A DNA stretch of 64,000 nt from Paenibacillus sp. PL2-23 (GCF_040834005.1 NZ_CP162129.1:3372001-3436000); one strand, 5' to 3'. Shown: positions 33,465 through 45,338, counted from the stretch's first letter. Notes: a model not told the origin generated them from the letters alone. Program-made: numbers and translations.

Positions 33465-34112
33465 TTATACGCCAAAGGCTTGCGGATTTTCCCGCCAGGC
33501 TTGCAGCGCCGCTACGTCGGACTGCTCCACCTTGCCAAGCTGTACAGCAGTATCGATCAGCGCCGAATAGTTCGACAGCGTCTCTAGCTGGAAGCCTTCG
33601 TCCTGGAACGACTTCGTTGCGCTTTGGAATTGATAGGTGAAAATCGCCAGCACCGCGCTAACCTCGGCGCCCGCTTCTCTGACGGCTTGAGCCGCCTTAA
33701 GCGAGCTTCCGCCAGTAGAGATCAAATCCTCAATGACGATCACCTTCTGACCCGGCGTGATTCGTCCTTCGATTTGATTCTGCTTGCCGTGGCCCTTCGC
33801 CTTGTCGCGAATATAGGCCATCGGCAGGTTCAGCTTCCCAGCAACCCAAGCGGCATGAGGAATGCCGGCTGTAGACGTGCCCGCAATGACCTCTACATCA
33901 GCATACCGCTCGCGAATGATGGTGGCGAAACCTTCCGCAACCAGATTCCGAATGTCAGGGTAAGACATCGTCAGACGATTGTCGCAGTAGATTGGCGATT
34001 TCAGCCCCGACGTCCAAGTGAAGGGCTCGTTCGGACGGAGCGCCACCGCTCCGATTTCCAGCAAATTTTTGGCGATTTCATTGGGCAGATTGGATAGTGT
34101 CAGATTACTCAA
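33465..34112 (-). CDS. pyrE: Orotate phosphoribosyltransferase
   Basis: Joins orotate and PRPP to orotidine 5'-phosphate, step five of UMP synthesis. 215 residues with the PRPP loop VIVIEDLISTGGSS and the IAGTSTAGIPHAA segment. The start is TTG 34112, with GAGGAG ten bases upstream; it overlaps the pyrF stop by eight bases (TTGAGTAA), so translation is coupled. It is the last gene of the operon. Confidence 0.95.
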   Translation of the reverse strand: MSNLTLSNLPNEIAKNLLEIGAVALRPNEPFTWTSGLKSPIYCDNRLTMSYPDIRNLVAEGFATIIRERYADVEVIAGTSTAGIPHAAWVAGKLNLPMAYIRDKAKGHGKQNQIEGRITPGQKVIVIEDLISTGGSSLKAAQAVREAGAEVSAVLAIFTYQFQSATKSFQDEGFQLETLSNYSALIDTAVQLGKVEQSDVAALQAWRENPQAFGV

Positions 34113-34839
34113 CCGATATCAGCTCCTCAATAATAGATTCAAGCGCAACGCGAGGGTCGGGCGCAGCCGTGATCGGGCGTCCGATCACCATAAAATCCGT
34201 GCCTTGGCGCAGAGCGTCACCCGGCGTCATGATGCGGGACTGGTCATGAACAGCGGAGCCGACAGGACGAATGCCAGGCGTTACCGTCTGGAAGCTTGTC
34301 CCGCAGGCCGCCTTGATCGCGGCCACCTCGGAGGGCGAAGCGACCACCCCGGCCAGACCGGATGACTTCGCAAGCTTCGCGTAACGAATGACGGCGTCCT
34401 CAACGGTTCCCGGTATGCCGATCTGCTCGTTCAGCATGGATTGATTGGTGCTTGTAAGCTGCGTGACGGCAATAACTGCCGGCATCGCGGCGCCGCCGCT
34501 GACTGCAGCCTGCGCTCCTTCAAGCGCGGCCTCCAGCATCGCGGCGCCTCCAGCGGCATGCACATTGAACATATCCACGCCGAGTCTGGTCACGCTGCTT
34601 GCGCCGCCCTTGACGGTGTTCGGTATATCATGCATTTTCACGTCGAGGAACACATAATATCCCCGCTCCTTCAGACTGGCGACAAATCCGGGACCAGCAG
34701 CATAGAACAGCTGCATGCCTACCTTCATGTAGCAGGGAATGCCCTTCAGCCCTTCGATCAGCCTCTCCGCCGCAACGGCGTCTGGATAATCCAGCGCCAC
34801 CATGATGCGTCCAGCCGCTTGTTCTCTTGTTAAGCTCAC
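34105..34839 (-). CDS. pyrF: Orotidine 5'-phosphate decarboxylase
   Basis: Converts OMP to UMP, the last pathway step. 244 residues with the catalytic set in FLDVKMHDIPNT (Lys and Asp) and the terminal phosphate site TPGIRP. GTG start 34839 behind GGAGGGATT. It follows carB by 75 bp, where B. subtilis has pyrK and pyrD. Confidence 0.95.
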   Translation of the reverse strand: MSLTREQAAGRIMVALDYPDAVAAERLIEGLKGIPCYMKVGMQLFYAAGPGFVASLKERGYYVFLDVKMHDIPNTVKGGASSVTRLGVDMFNVHAAGGAAMLEAALEGAQAAVSGGAAMPAVIAVTQLTSTNQSMLNEQIGIPGTVEDAVIRYAKLAKSSGLAGVVASPSEVAAIKAACGTSFQTVTPGIRPVGSAVHDQSRIMTPGDALRQGTDFMVIGRPITAAPDPRVALESIIEELISVE

Positions 34840-34914
34840 CGCAATCCCTCCGCCTATTTAGTCTTTGACATGACTTGACGCTCCCGGCTGGAAGCGTCAA
34901 GTTCATTGTTCCTA

Positions 34915-37900
34915 TTATTTTTGCAGCACTGGCATCGCATGGGAGGAGAAGTTAATCGTCTCCATCATATTGAGCAATGCGCGAACTGTATCCAGGGAAG
35001 TCATGCAGACAACGCCGTTCTCAACCGCTTCGCGGCGAATACGGAAGCCATCGCGCTGAGGCGTCTTGCCCTTCGTCAGCGTGTTGACTACGAATTGCGC
35101 TTTGCCTTCGCGAACCAGATCCAGAATGTTCGGCGAACCCTCGCTCAGCTTGTTCACGCGGGTCACGTAGAGACCTGCCGCTTCAAGCGCATCGGCCGTG
35201 CCGCCTGTCGCGATAATTTTGTAGCCGATGTTGTAGAAGCCGCGGAGCAATTCTGTCGCTTCCTCTTTGTCCTTATCCGCAACAGTGGCTACAATGGTGC
35301 CCGATGTCGGAATTTTCATACCTGCGCCAATCAAGCCCTTGTACAGCGCCTTCGCGTATTGAACGTCGCGTCCCATAACCTCGCCCGTCGATTTCATCTC
35401 CGGCGTCAATGTTGGGTCAACGCGGCGCAGCTTCGCGAAGGAGAACACTGGAACCTTGACGGACACGTAATTGTCTTCCGGCCACAAGCCATCCGTGTAG
35501 CCGAGCTCCGCCAGCTTGGTGCCCATAATCGCTTGCGTCGCCAGGTTCGCCATTGGCAGGTTTGTCACCTTGCTCAAGAATGGAACCGTACGCGAGGAGC
35601 GTGGATTCACTTCAATAACGTAGACCTGATCGTTATGAATGACGAACTGGATGTTCACCAGACCGATAACCTTCAATTCCTTCGCAATCTTGATCGTGAT
35701 CTCCACGATTTGATCCTTGATCGCCTGGGACAGCGATTGCGGCGGATATACCGCGATGGAGTCGCCGGAGTGAACCCCTGCCCGCTCCACATGCTCCATG
35801 ATGCCTGGGATCAGCACCGTCTCGCCATCGCAGATAGCGTCGACCTCCGCTTCCTTGCCCAGCATGTAACGGTCGATCAGTACCGGATGCTCCGGATTGA
35901 TCTTCACCGCAACCTCCATGTAGCTCAGAAGCTCCTGATCGGAATATACAATTTCCATTGCGCGTCCGCCCAGGACGTAGGATGGACGTACGAGCACCGG
36001 GTAGCCCAGCTTCTGAGCCGTAACAACCGCTTCGTCCACCGATGTAACCGTGCTGCCTTCAGGCTGCGCGATTTGCAGCGTACGCAGCAGCGCCTCGAAC
36101 TTCTTGCGGTCCTCGGCGGCATCGATGCTCTCCAGGCTGGAGCCTAGAATGCGTACGCCCGCCTTGGCCAGCGGCGCCGCCAGGTTGATGGCGGTTTGGC
36201 CGCCGAATTGTACGATAACGCCAATCGGGTTTTCCTGCTCGATGACGTTCATGACATCCTCGAAGAACAGCGGCTCGAAGTACAGGCGGTCAGACGTGCT
36301 GAAGTCCGTGGATACCGTTTCCGGGTTGTTGTTAATAATAACGGCTTCGTAGCCGGCCTTCTGAATCGCCCATACCGCATGCACCGTGGAATAGTCGAAC
36401 TCGATGCCTTGGCCGATCCGGATTGGACCGGAGCCCAGCACCAGCACCTTCTGCTTCGATGTCTCCACGACTTCATTCTCGACCTCATATGTCGAGTAGT
36501 AGTAAGGCGTAGTCGCCTCGAACTCAGCCGCGCAGGTGTCAACCATCTTGTAGACAGGCTTCAGGTTGTTCTGCAGACGGAACTCGCGAACCTCGCCTTC
36601 AGTTGTGTGGCTGCCGTTCGGGAAGCCTTCCTTGCGAAGCTCCGCGATGGAGCGGTCGGAGAAGCCTTTGCATTTCGCTTCGTACAGTGTTTGCGTCGAC
36701 AACGTCGCTTCCTTGCGCAGACGATCCTCGAATGCGACGATGGATTGGATTTTGTCCAGGAACCACCAGTCGATTTTGGTTATATCCTGCAGCTCCTGCA
36801 GCGTGAAGCCGCGGCGGAACGCCTCTGCCACCAGGAACATACGCTCGTCATCCGGCTTAGCCAGGCGCGTGCGCAGCACTTCCTCGTCAAGGCCGGGCGC
36901 ATCCTTCAGATGCAGTCGGTGAACGCCGATTTCGAGCGAGCGAACCGCCTTGTGAATGGATTCCTCGAACGTGCGTCCGATTGCCATTACCTCGCCTGTC
37001 GCTTTCATCTGCGTGCCCAGCTTGCGGTTCGCGTCAACAAACTTGTCGAACGGCCAGCGTGGAATTTTGGATACAATGTAGTCCAGCGTAGGCTCGAAGC
37101 AAGCATAAGTTTGGCCAGTTACGGGATTAACCAGCTCGTCAAGCGTGTAGCCTACCGCAATTTTGGCTGCCATCTTCGCGATGGGATATCCTGTCGCCTT
37201 GGATGCAAGAGCGGAGGAACGGCTGACGCGCGGGTTAACCTCGATGACATAATATTGGTAGCTGTGCGGATCAAGCGCGAACTGCACGTTGCAGCCGCCC
37301 TCGATGTTCAGCGCTCTAATAATCTTGAGAGAAGCGGAGCGCAGCATTTGGTATTCTCTGTCCGACAAGGTTTGGGAAGGCGCTACGACGATGCTGTCGC
37401 CGGTATGTACGCCAACCGGGTCGAAGTTCTCCATGTTGCACACGACGATACAGTTGTCGTTCGCGTCGCGCATAACCTCGTATTCGACTTCCTTCATGCC
37501 GGCGATCGATTTCTCGATCAAGCACTGGCTGATCGGGCTGTAGCGAATGCCGGATGCGACGATTTCGCGCAGCTCTTCCTCGCTGGCGCAGATGCCGCCG
37601 CCTGTTCCGCCAAGCGTATACGCGGGACGAACGATGATTGGGTAGCCGATTTGATTCGCGAAGTCGACCGCAGCCTCAACCGTTGTAACAATCTCGCTCT
37701 CAGGCACCGGCTGCTCCAGCTCACGCATCAGCTCGCGGAACAAGTCGCGGTCCTCGGCTTTTTCGATCGCTGTCAGCTGTGTGCCGAGCAGCTTCACGTT
37801 TTCACGTTCCAGCACGCCTGCGCGCGCCAGCTCTACCGCCATGTTAAGGCCCGTTTGGCCGCCAAGCGTAGGCAGCAAGCCGTCAGGACGCTCCTGGCGA

Positions 37901-38133
37901 ATAATCTGGGAGACGAAATCCAGCGTAATCGGCTCGATGTACACTTTGTGCGCCATATTTGTGTCCGTCATAATAGTCGCAGGGTTGCTGTTGATCAGCA
38001 CAACCTCATAACCTTCTTCTTTAAGCGCTTGGCAAGCCTGCGTGCCGGCGTAATCGAATTCCGCCGCCTGACCGATGACAATCGGGCCGGACCCGATTAC
38101 GAGAATTTTTTTGAGTTCATTATTTTTGGGCAT
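34915..38133 (-). CDS. carB: Carbamoyl-phosphate synthase, large subunit
   Basis: Uses two ATP, bicarbonate and the ammonia delivered by CarA. 1072 residues in the normal order: two homologous ATP-grasp halves (openings [20 protein letters not shown] and [20 protein letters not shown]), oligomerisation linker and C-terminal MGS-like regulatory domain ([17 protein letters not shown]). AAAGGAG precedes ATG 38133, which lies within the end of carA (14-base overlap). Confidence 0.95.
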   Translation of the reverse strand: MPKNNELKKILVIGSGPIVIGQAAEFDYAGTQACQALKEEGYEVVLINSNPATIMTDTNMAHKVYIEPITLDFVSQIIRQERPDGLLPTLGGQTGLNMAVELARAGVLERENVKLLGTQLTAIEKAEDRDLFRELMRELEQPVPESEIVTTVEAAVDFANQIGYPIIVRPAYTLGGTGGGICASEEELREIVASGIRYSPISQCLIEKSIAGMKEVEYEVMRDANDNCIVVCNMENFDPVGVHTGDSIVVAPSQTLSDREYQMLRSASLKIIRALNIEGGCNVQFALDPHSYQYYVIEVNPRVSRSSALASKATGYPIAKMAAKIAVGYTLDELVNPVTGQTYACFEPTLDYIVSKIPRWPFDKFVDANRKLGTQMKATGEVMAIGRTFEESIHKAVRSLEIGVHRLHLKDAPGLDEEVLRTRLAKPDDERMFLVAEAFRRGFTLQELQDITKIDWWFLDKIQSIVAFEDRLRKEATLSTQTLYEAKCKGFSDRSIAELRKEGFPNGSHTTEGEVREFRLQNNLKPVYKMVDTCAAEFEATTPYYYSTYEVENEVVETSKQKVLVLGSGPIRIGQGIEFDYSTVHAVWAIQKAGYEAVIINNNPETVSTDFSTSDRLYFEPLFFEDVMNVIEQENPIGVIVQFGGQTAINLAAPLAKAGVRILGSSLESIDAAEDRKKFEALLRTLQIAQPEGSTVTSVDEAVVTAQKLGYPVLVRPSYVLGGRAMEIVYSDQELLSYMEVAVKINPEHPVLIDRYMLGKEAEVDAICDGETVLIPGIMEHVERAGVHSGDSIAVYPPQSLSQAIKDQIVEITIKIAKELKVIGLVNIQFVIHNDQVYVIEVNPRSSRTVPFLSKVTNLPMANLATQAIMGTKLAELGYTDGLWPEDNYVSVKVPVFSFAKLRRVDPTLTPEMKSTGEVMGRDVQYAKALYKGLIGAGMKIPTSGTIVATVADKDKEEATELLRGFYNIGYKIIATGGTADALEAAGLYVTRVNKLSEGSPNILDLVREGKAQFVVNTLTKGKTPQRDGFRIRREAVENGVVCMTSLDTVRALLNMMETINFSSHAMPVLQK

Positions 38134-39265
38134 ACTGAAGCTCTCCTTTCAACGTCTCCGACAACACGGCCTGCCGAGGTTTTGGTGGGTTGTTTTTTTT
38201 GTGCTCGCGGATCATGTCCAGAAACTCATCGAACAGGTAGCTGGAGTCGAACGGACCCGGCGCCGCTTCTGGATGGTACTGTACAGAGAAAGCGGGATAG
38301 GTGTTGTGCTTCAGACCTTCGATTGTTTTATCGTTGTTGTTGATATGCGTAACGGCAAGCTGCGTTCCCTCGATGGAGGAATCCACAACGGTGTAGCCGT
38401 GGTTCTGCGATGTAATGTAGCAGCGGTTGGTCGCCAGCTCCTTGACGGGATGGTTTCCGCCCCGATGTCCAAACTTAAGCTTGCCCGTATCCGCTCCGCA
38501 AGCGAGCGCGAATAGCTGATGGCCAAGGCAAATGCCGAAGATCGGATATTCGCCCAGCAGCTCGGAGATCATCTTGACCGCGTGCGGCACATCCTTGGGA
38601 TCCCCAGGGCCGTTGGACAGCTGAATGCCGTCCGGCGCAAGGCGGCGAATCTCGTCAGCCGTCGTATCATGCGGCACAACAACGACATCGCAGCCGCGCT
38701 GCGTCAGCTCGCGCAGAATGCCGCTTTTGGCGCCGAAGTCCACCAGCACGATTCTTTCGCGAGTGCCTGGGCTGGAGAAGACATGTTTGGTGGAGGTGCG
38801 AGCCACTTGATCCGTCAGCAGCTTGGAGGCGTTCAGACGCTCCGCCAGCTCCTCGATGCGCTCGTTGCCTGTCGTGATAAGGCCCTTCATTGTGCCGTAG
38901 TGGCGCAGCTTGCGAGTCAGCATACGCGTATCGATCTCGTGAATGCCGGGAATGCCATATTCCTTAAGCAGCTGGCCCAGCGAATATTGAGCGCGCCAGT
39001 TGCTCGGCACCGGCTCGTGGCGGCGAACAACGAAGCCGTGAATATAAGGGCGGATGGCCTCGAAGTCATCGCGCGTAATCCCGTAGTTGCCGATAAGCGG
39101 GAACGTCATTGTGACGATCTGTCCGCAGTATGAAGGGTCCGACAATACCTCCTGGTACCCTGTAATCCCCGTATTGAAAACAACCTCTCCCATCGTCTGC
39201 GCTTCCGCTCCGAACGACAGGCCCGTGAACAATGTTCCGTCTTCCAACAGTAATCTAGCTTGCAT
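38120..39265 (-). CDS. carA: Carbamoyl-phosphate synthase, small (glutaminase) subunit
   Basis: Class I glutamine amidotransferase of 381 residues. The nucleophile Cys lies in [15 protein letters not shown], and the His-Glu partner is in YHPEAAPGP. The N-terminal CPSase small-chain domain is present ([16 protein letters not shown]). ATG 39265 is chosen because GAGGAG is at better spacing than for GTG 39274. It is translationally coupled to carB. Confidence 0.95.
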   Translation of the reverse strand: MQARLLLEDGTLFTGLSFGAEAQTMGEVVFNTGITGYQEVLSDPSYCGQIVTMTFPLIGNYGITRDDFEAIRPYIHGFVVRRHEPVPSNWRAQYSLGQLLKEYGIPGIHEIDTRMLTRKLRHYGTMKGLITTGNERIEELAERLNASKLLTDQVARTSTKHVFSSPGTRERIVLVDFGAKSGILRELTQRGCDVVVVPHDTTADEIRRLAPDGIQLSNGPGDPKDVPHAVKMISELLGEYPIFGICLGHQLFALACGADTGKLKFGHRGGNHPVKELATNRCYITSQNHGYTVVDSSIEGTQLAVTHINNNDKTIEGLKHNTYPAFSVQYHPEAAPGPFDSSYLFDEFLDMIREHKKNNPPKPRQAVLSETLKGELQYAQK

Positions 39266-39320
39266 CCGTATCACTCCTCTGGTCGTCTTGTCTTGCCCTT
39301 GCTCTATGCTTAGTGTCTTC

Positions 39321-40607
39321 TTAATCGCTCCATACTACCGCGCCATCAACGATCGTCGCAACCGGCCAGCCCTTCAGGCTCCAGCCGCCGAACGGCGTAT
39401 TGCTGCTCTTCGACAGGAATGTCGACGGATCAACCGTACGCTCGTTATCCAAATCGACGATGGTGAGGTCGGCTGGCGCTCCTTGCTCCAGCTTGCCAGT
39501 GTTCAGCCTGAACACTCTCGCAGGATCCAATGTCATACGCTCCAGCAGGAAGCCCAGCGTCCACTTGCCCGTCTGCACGAACTTCGTGTACAGCAGCGGG
39601 AAAGCCGTTTCGAAGCCGACGATGCCGAATGGCGCAAGCTCGACGCCGCGCGCCTTCTCTTCTGCGCTGTGAGGCGCATGATCCGTTACGATCATGTCGA
39701 TGGTGCCGTCCTCCAGTCCTTCGATGACCGCTTGTACATCGCGCGGCGTCCGAAGCGGCGGGTTCATCTTCCAGTTGGCATCGTCCAGACCAGGAATATC
39801 CTCGTCGGACAGCAGCAGATGATGCGGGCATACCTCTGCGGTCACCTTCACGCCGATGGACTTCGCCAAGCGAATAAGTCTGACCGACTGCTCCGTGCTG
39901 ACATGGCATACATGATAGTGCACACCTGTCGCTTCCGCTAGCAGAACGTCGCGTCCTACATGGATTGCCTCGGATTCGTTCGGTATCCCCTTGATGCCGT
40001 GCTTGCGGCTGAAGGCTCCTTCTGAAGCCCAAGCGCCCTCTACCAGTGTGTCATCCTCGCAGTGCGCGATGACAGGCATGTCTAACGATTTCGCAAGCGC
40101 CATCGCGTCTTTCATCATTTGGGCGCTCTGAACGCCAACGCCGTCATCAGTGAAGCCGATTGCGCCGGCTTCCTTCAACGCTGCAAAGTCCGTCAGCTCC
40201 CGGCCAAGCTCGTTTTTGGTAATGGCGGCGTAAGGCAGCACCTTCACGATGCCTTCTCTGGCCGCTTTGTCCAGCACATATTGTACCGTCTCCGGCTTGT
40301 CGATGACGGGTCTTGTGTTCGGCATGCAGGCGATGGTCGTGAAGCCGCCTTTGGCTGCGGAACGTGAGCCAGTCACGATATCCTCTTTATGCTCGAAGCC
40401 TGGGTCGCGCAGATGAACGTGCATGTCGATAAAGCCTGCCGAGACCAGCTTGCCGCCGGCGTCAATGGTTTCCGCACTGCCCGTGTCCACGTCTGTGCCG
40501 CCGTCTGCGATTTCGGCGATTATACCGTCGCTTACGCGGATATGCTTTGCCTCCAGCTTACCAGTCTGGCTGTTCCATACGTTTCCGTTTTTTATCCATA
40601 ATGACAT
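39321..40607 (-). CDS. pyrC: Dihydroorotase
   Basis: Cyclises carbamoyl-aspartate to dihydroorotate. 428 residues, the type I (PyrC/AllB-like) amidohydrolase found in Bacillus. Zinc motif DMHVHLRDPG, conserved Asn/Arg block ACMPNTRPV, metal His in VIAHCED and YHVCHVST, and catalytic Asp in VTDHAPHSAEEK. Gap to pyrB is 37 bp, to carA 55 bp. Confidence 0.95.
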   Translation of the reverse strand: MSLWIKNGNVWNSQTGKLEAKHIRVSDGIIAEIADGGTDVDTGSAETIDAGGKLVSAGFIDMHVHLRDPGFEHKEDIVTGSRSAAKGGFTTIACMPNTRPVIDKPETVQYVLDKAAREGIVKVLPYAAITKNELGRELTDFAALKEAGAIGFTDDGVGVQSAQMMKDAMALAKSLDMPVIAHCEDDTLVEGAWASEGAFSRKHGIKGIPNESEAIHVGRDVLLAEATGVHYHVCHVSTEQSVRLIRLAKSIGVKVTAEVCPHHLLLSDEDIPGLDDANWKMNPPLRTPRDVQAVIEGLEDGTIDMIVTDHAPHSAEEKARGVELAPFGIVGFETAFPLLYTKFVQTGKWTLGFLLERMTLDPARVFRLNTGKLEQGAPADLTIVDLDNERTVDPSTFLSKSSNTPFGGWSLKGWPVATIVDGAVVWSD

Positions 40608-40644
40608 ATGTTTAACCCTCCGTTATTGTCCGTCACCCGTAGGT

Positions 40645-41544
40645 TTAGCTTAAAGCTCGTTCGATAACAGCCATTCGAATCGGCACGCCATTCTCCATTT
40701 GGGGAAAAATTCTGGATTGCGGATGCTCCACCAGGTCCCCGTCGATTTCCACGTTCCGATTGACAGGCGCCGGATGCATGATGATGGCGTGCGGCGCGAT
40801 ACGGCCAGCGCGTTCAACCGTCAAGCCGTATTGCTCCCTGTAAGCCTCGGCAGAGCTGAGCATGCCTGTTGTATGGCGCTCCAGCTGTACCCTCAGCATC
40901 ATGACAACGTCCGCTTTAAGCGCCTCGTCCACGGACACATACGGCACATCCAGCTCGGGAGCCTGCATGTTCGGAGGCGCGCAGAAGCTCACCTTGGCTC
41001 CGAACTTCCGTAGAGCGTACAGATTGGAGCGAGCCACCCGACTGTGGAGAACATCGCCGATAATGGCTACGTTCAAGCCGTTCAGGGAGCCGAACTGCTT
41101 CCGCATCGTATACAGATCCAGAAGCGCCTGCGTGGGATGCTCGTTATTGCCGTCGCCCGCGTTCACGAGCGGCACCTTGATGACTTCAGCCAGCTCGGCC
41201 AGCAGGCCAATCGGCTTCAGTCGGATGACTCCGACGTCGATGCCCATGGATTCCAGCGTTCGCACCGTGTCGTAGATGGATTCGCCCTTCTCTACGCTGG
41301 AGGCAGCCGCCGAGAAGTTGATCACCTCGGCGCCAAGCCGCTTCTCGGCTACCTCGAACGAGAACCGCGTGCGCGTGCTGTTCTCGAAAAACATGTTCGC
41401 CGCAAATTTGCCTTGCTGCCCGCTGTGCACCTTCACAGGATGATTCTCCCAATATGCGGCGCGATCAAGAATGGATTCTATTTCGTCTCTTGCCAAATCC
41501 TTAAGTCCGAGCAAACTTTTTTGCTTCAGCTGCGTCAGTGTCAT
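40645..41544 (-). CDS. pyrB: Aspartate carbamoyltransferase, catalytic subunit
   Basis: Joins carbamoyl phosphate to aspartate. 299 residues with the carbamoyl-phosphate loop FENSTRTRFSFE and the HPTQALLDLYT motif. No pyrI is present, as usual in Firmicutes. It starts one base after the pyrR stop. Confidence 0.95.
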   Translation of the reverse strand: MTLTQLKQKSLLGLKDLARDEIESILDRAAYWENHPVKVHSGQQGKFAANMFFENSTRTRFSFEVAEKRLGAEVINFSAAASSVEKGESIYDTVRTLESMGIDVGVIRLKPIGLLAELAEVIKVPLVNAGDGNNEHPTQALLDLYTMRKQFGSLNGLNVAIIGDVLHSRVARSNLYALRKFGAKVSFCAPPNMQAPELDVPYVSVDEALKADVVMMLRVQLERHTTGMLSSAEAYREQYGLTVERAGRIAPHAIIMHPAPVNRNVEIDGDLVEHPQSRIFPQMENGVPIRMAVIERALS

Positions 41545-41545
41545 G

Positions 41546-42124
<579 letters not shown>

Positions 42125-42147
42125 TCACCTCTCTTCACCATTTTCCC

Positions 42148-42182
42148 ACAAAAAAACTCCTTGCGGAGTGCGCAAGGAGTTG
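42148..42182 (-). terminator. pyr attenuator terminator
   Basis: AACTCCTTGCG/CGCAAGGAGTT stem (42155-42181) followed by TTTTTTT on the minus strand, 30 bp before pyrR. It is formed when PyrR-UMP binds the leader. Confidence 0.9.
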
Positions 42183-42296
42183 TGATCAGTCAAATATAGG
42201 GCATCCCATCAGTATGCGACAAAATCCGCAGAGGGCTCAAACTGAGGGTAAACCTGTCCTATTGTCATTATTGACTTATATTCACGCTACCTTGCC

Positions 42297-42310
42297 AGCC
42301 TCTCGGGACT
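42297..42310 (-). promoter_or_regulatory. PyrR-binding loop of leader RNA
   Basis: AGTCCCGAGAGGCT matches the consensus ARUCCNGNGAGGYU at all 14 positions, in the leader between promoter and terminator. Confidence 0.9.
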
Positions 42311-42340
42311 GAGTTAAAGGTACTAAGCTGTATCATAGGA

Positions 42341-42369
42341 ATTATCCCACGTTACGTCGAGGAAGTCAA
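42341..42369 (-). promoter_or_regulatory. Sigma-A promoter of pyr operon
   Basis: TTGACT (42364-42369), 17-bp spacer, GATAAT (42341-42346), about 30 bp before the PyrR loop. Confidence 0.7.
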
Positions 42370-42468
42370 TAGCGATGCGCGCTATATTTGTCGACTTTAG
42401 TGTGGGCATTCCTATGACGGCTATGCAAGGATAGCGTTGGCAATTGGAGTGCTTAAACTGGATAGGGA

Positions 42469-43704
42469 TTACAGGCTGAGCTTGCGAATCCGCTCTACCG
42501 CTTTTTCCGTATTCTCGCGGCTGCCGAACGCCGTCAGGCGGAAGTAGCCTTGACCGCTTTGGCCGAAGCCCACGCCAGGCGTTCCGACAATGTTGGCTTC
42601 CGACAGCAGCTTGTCGAAGAAGCTCCAGGAATCCATGCCTTGCGGCGTCTTCAGCCAGATGTAAGGCGCGTTGACGCCGCCGAACACTTCAAGGCCGATG
42701 GAAGCCAGTCCATCGCGGATGATCGCCGCATTGGTCATGTAATATTCAACGAGGGAAGCGATCTGCTCCTTGCCTTCCGGCGAATAGATCGCAGCAGCGC
42801 CGCGTTGTGTCACATAAGATACGCCATTGAACTTCGTTGTGTGGCGACGGTTCCACAGATCGTTGATCAGAACGGAATTGCCGTTCGCGTCCGTTCCTTT
42901 GAGCTCGCGAGGCACAACCGTGTACGCGCAGCGCACGCCAGTGAACCCGGCTGTCTTGGAGAAGCTGCGGAACTCAATGGCAACCTCTTTGGCGCCTTCG
43001 ATCTCATAGATGCTGTGCGGAACGTCCTTCTCTTGAATGAAGGCCTCGTACGCGGAGTCGAACAGAATCAGGCAATTGTTCTCGCGCGCGTAGTCGACCC
43101 ATACCTTCAGCTCTTCCTTCGTCAGCGTCATGCCCGTCGGGTTGTTCGGGTAGCAGAGGTAGATCAAGTCGACCTTGCGGTCAGGCAGGCTTGGCTTGAA
43201 GTTGTTCTCTGCCGTGCAAGACAGATATACGATGTTATCGTAACGCTTCGTCTCTGGATTGTATTTGCCGGAGCGTCCAGCCATCACGTTAGTATCGACA
43301 TAAACGGGATATACGGGATCCTGCACCGCAACAATCGCGTCCTGGCTGAAAATCTCCTGTATGTTGCCAACGTCGCACTTGGACCCGTCGCTGACGAATA
43401 CTTCATTGGTTGCGATGTCGATGCCGCGGGCCTTGTAGTCGTTCTCGATAATGGCCTGAATCAGGAAGTCATACCCCTGCTCCGGACCGTAACCGCGGAA
43501 CGTGCCTGGCAGTGCAAGCTCGTCCACCGCGGCGTGCATGGCATTCAATACCGCATCTGGCAGTCCGCGCGTAACATCGCCAATACCCAGGCTGATAATT
43601 TCGGCATTCGGGTTTTCTTGAATAAATTTCGTGCGGCGTTTTGCAATTTCGGAGAACAGATAGCTGCCTTGCAGCTCCATGTAATTCTGATTAATGGCTG
43701 TCAT
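42469..43704 (-). CDS. dapL: LL-diaminopimelate aminotransferase
   Basis: PLP enzyme of about 411 residues converting tetrahydrodipicolinate directly to LL-diaminopimelate for lysine and peptidoglycan. Fold-type I hallmarks: [13 protein letters not shown], the Asn/Tyr block YPNNPTGM, the Schiff-base Lys in [12 protein letters not shown], and [10 protein letters not shown]. The [12 protein letters not shown] and [10 protein letters not shown] segments are typical of DapL rather than other aminotransferases. ATG 43704 is chosen by AAAGGTG. It is separate from the pyr operon, whose promoter follows. Confidence 0.85.
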   Translation of the reverse strand: MTAINQNYMELQGSYLFSEIAKRRTKFIQENPNAEIISLGIGDVTRGLPDAVLNAMHAAVDELALPGTFRGYGPEQGYDFLIQAIIENDYKARGIDIATNEVFVSDGSKCDVGNIQEIFSQDAIVAVQDPVYPVYVDTNVMAGRSGKYNPETKRYDNIVYLSCTAENNFKPSLPDRKVDLIYLCYPNNPTGMTLTKEELKVWVDYARENNCLILFDSAYEAFIQEKDVPHSIYEIEGAKEVAIEFRSFSKTAGFTGVRCAYTVVPRELKGTDANGNSVLINDLWNRRHTTKFNGVSYVTQRGAAAIYSPEGKEQIASLVEYYMTNAAIIRDGLASIGLEVFGGVNAPYIWLKTPQGMDSWSFFDKLLSEANIVGTPGVGFGQSGQGYFRLTAFGSRENTEKAVERIRKLSL

Positions 43705-43843
43705 GATATTCACCTTTCTATCACCAATTTGGATGTGCCCTATAATACTTTAGGATAACGCACTTGCGTAACCAACATAATGCAGAATCTGGTCAAAAGT
43801 TTGCACTTATTTCGTTACGACACCTGCACTACACAGCTTGACG

Positions 43844-44791
43844 TTATCGGAGCCGAAGGCTGTTCAGCACATGCTCCATATCGGCCGGCAGCGACGCTTC
43901 GAACAGCAGCCTTTCGCCGCTTCTTGGATGCGTGAAGCCCAGCACCGCGGCGTGCAGCGCCTGGCCGTTCAGCGCCACCGTCTTATTCCGCCCGTATACG
44001 GGATCCCCTGCCATAGGATGGCCGATATATTTCATATGTACACGAATTTGATGCGTTCTCCCCGTCTCCAGCTGAAGCTCAAGAAGGGTATAATCACCCA
44101 GTCTCTCCATCACCTTGAAATGAGTGACGGCGGGCTTGCTGTTATGCGCCGTCACGGTAAACAGCTTACGGTCGTTCGTGTCGCGGCCGATTGGCGCGTC
44201 GATGGTCCCTTGATCATGCGGCACATTGCCGTGTACAAGCGCAATATATTTGCGCGTGACGGAATGCTCCTTCAGCTGCTCGGCCAGGGACACGTGGGCC
44301 AAATCGTTTTTGGCCGCCATCAGCAGGCCTGTTGTGTCCTTATCGATGCGATGAACAATGCCGGGGCGCAGCAGTCCGTTAATGCCGGACAAATCCCGGC
44401 AGTGATGCATCAGGGCGTTGACCACGGTGCCCGATGCATGTCCTGGCGCGGGATGGACGACCAAGCCGCGCGGCTTGTTGATGACGATGACATCGGAATC
44501 CTCGTACACGACATCCAGCGGAATAGGCTCCGGCTCGATATTCGCGTTCTCCGCTTCCGGAATGACCAGCGTGATCTGATCGCCGGAGGCGAGCTTGAAG
44601 TTGGGCTTGACGGTCCCCCCGTTCACCTGGGCGGACCCCGCTTTGATCCATTCCTGGATTTGCGTGCGCGAAACGCCCGCCAGATCCAAATTTTCGGCTA
44701 TAAACTTATCGATTCGGTCTCCGCTTCCCTCAGGGGAGACGACCCACTCTGCCGCTTCTGTATTGTCATCAAACGGTTGATTGCTTGCCAT
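43844..44791 (-). CDS. RluD-type pseudouridine synthase (YlyB-like)
   Basis: About 315 residues: S4 RNA-binding domain (about 15-75, DRIDKFIAENLDLAGVSRTQ) then the RluA/RluD catalytic domain with Asp in GIVHRIDKDTTGLL. It isomerises uridines in 23S rRNA; the target sites of YlyB are not certain. Follows lspA with an overlap, as lspA-ylyB in B. subtilis. ATG 44791 preferred over 44797 because of spacing from GAGGAG. Confidence 0.9.
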   Translation of the reverse strand: MASNQPFDDNTEAAEWVVSPEGSGDRIDKFIAENLDLAGVSRTQIQEWIKAGSAQVNGGTVKPNFKLASGDQITLVIPEAENANIEPEPIPLDVVYEDSDVIVINKPRGLVVHPAPGHASGTVVNALMHHCRDLSGINGLLRPGIVHRIDKDTTGLLMAAKNDLAHVSLAEQLKEHSVTRKYIALVHGNVPHDQGTIDAPIGRDTNDRKLFTVTAHNSKPAVTHFKVMERLGDYTLLELQLETGRTHQIRVHMKYIGHPMAGDPVYGRNKTVALNGQALHAAVLGFTHPRSGERLLFEASLPADMEHVLNSLRLR

Positions 44792-45338
44792 GCCCATTCT
44801 GCTCCTCGTTAGGCTGCTCGTTCCGGTCTCCCTCAGTGACGGATGCCGGATGCTCCTCGTGCTGCACCCGTCTCCGCTCGTCGCGCGCCACTAGCAGCGT
44901 GTCCAACAGGATTAGCCCGACACCGACTACAATCGCGGAATCCGCCACATTGAAGATAGGGAACGTGTAGCTGCCGAAATTAAATTTGAAGAAATCGACG
45001 ACCTCTCCGAAGCGGACGCGATCAATGAAGTTGCCCAGCGCTCCGCCCAGAACCAGAGTAAGCCCCGTGAACAACGTCGGCTTGCCTGTCCTTCGCATCG
45101 AATGCGCGTACCAGATGAGGCCGACTACAATAATACAGGTAATAATAATAAAGAAGGTTCGCTGCTCCTGCAGGATGCCGAACGCCGCTCCTCTGTTGCG
45201 ATGCGACGTAATAAGGAAGAAGCTTCCGATGACGCTGAATTCATCGCCTATGGCCATTTTTGTCGCGATTGCCTTTTTGGTCACAAAATCCACAATAAAT
45301 ACGGCGACGGCAATCAGGTAGTAATAGAGATAACGCAC
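44769..45338 (-). CDS. lspA: Lipoprotein signal peptidase II
   Basis: Aspartic membrane protease that removes signal peptides from prolipoproteins. 189 residues, four TM helices, catalytic Asp in LGNFIDRVRFGEVVDF and FNVADSAIVVG. A 40-residue polar tail (EGDRNEQPNEEQNGHGK) is longer than usual. GTG 45338 chosen, eight bases after AGGAG. The window encodes several lipoproteins it would process. Confidence 0.95.
   Translation of the reverse strand: MRYLYYYLIAVAVFIVDFVTKKAIATKMAIGDEFSVIGSFFLITSHRNRGAAFGILQEQRTFFIIITCIIVVGLIWYAHSMRRTGKPTLFTGLTLVLGGALGNFIDRVRFGEVVDFFKFNFGSYTFPIFNVADSAIVVGVGLILLDTLLVARDERRRVQHEEHPASVTEGDRNEQPNEEQNGHGKQSTV

Noticed and set aside
36196..38343. 715-codon plus-strand ORF antisense to carB
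   Set aside because: A shadow caused by GC-biased codon use in carB; composition (Arg, His, Leu, Val rich) is not that of a real protein.
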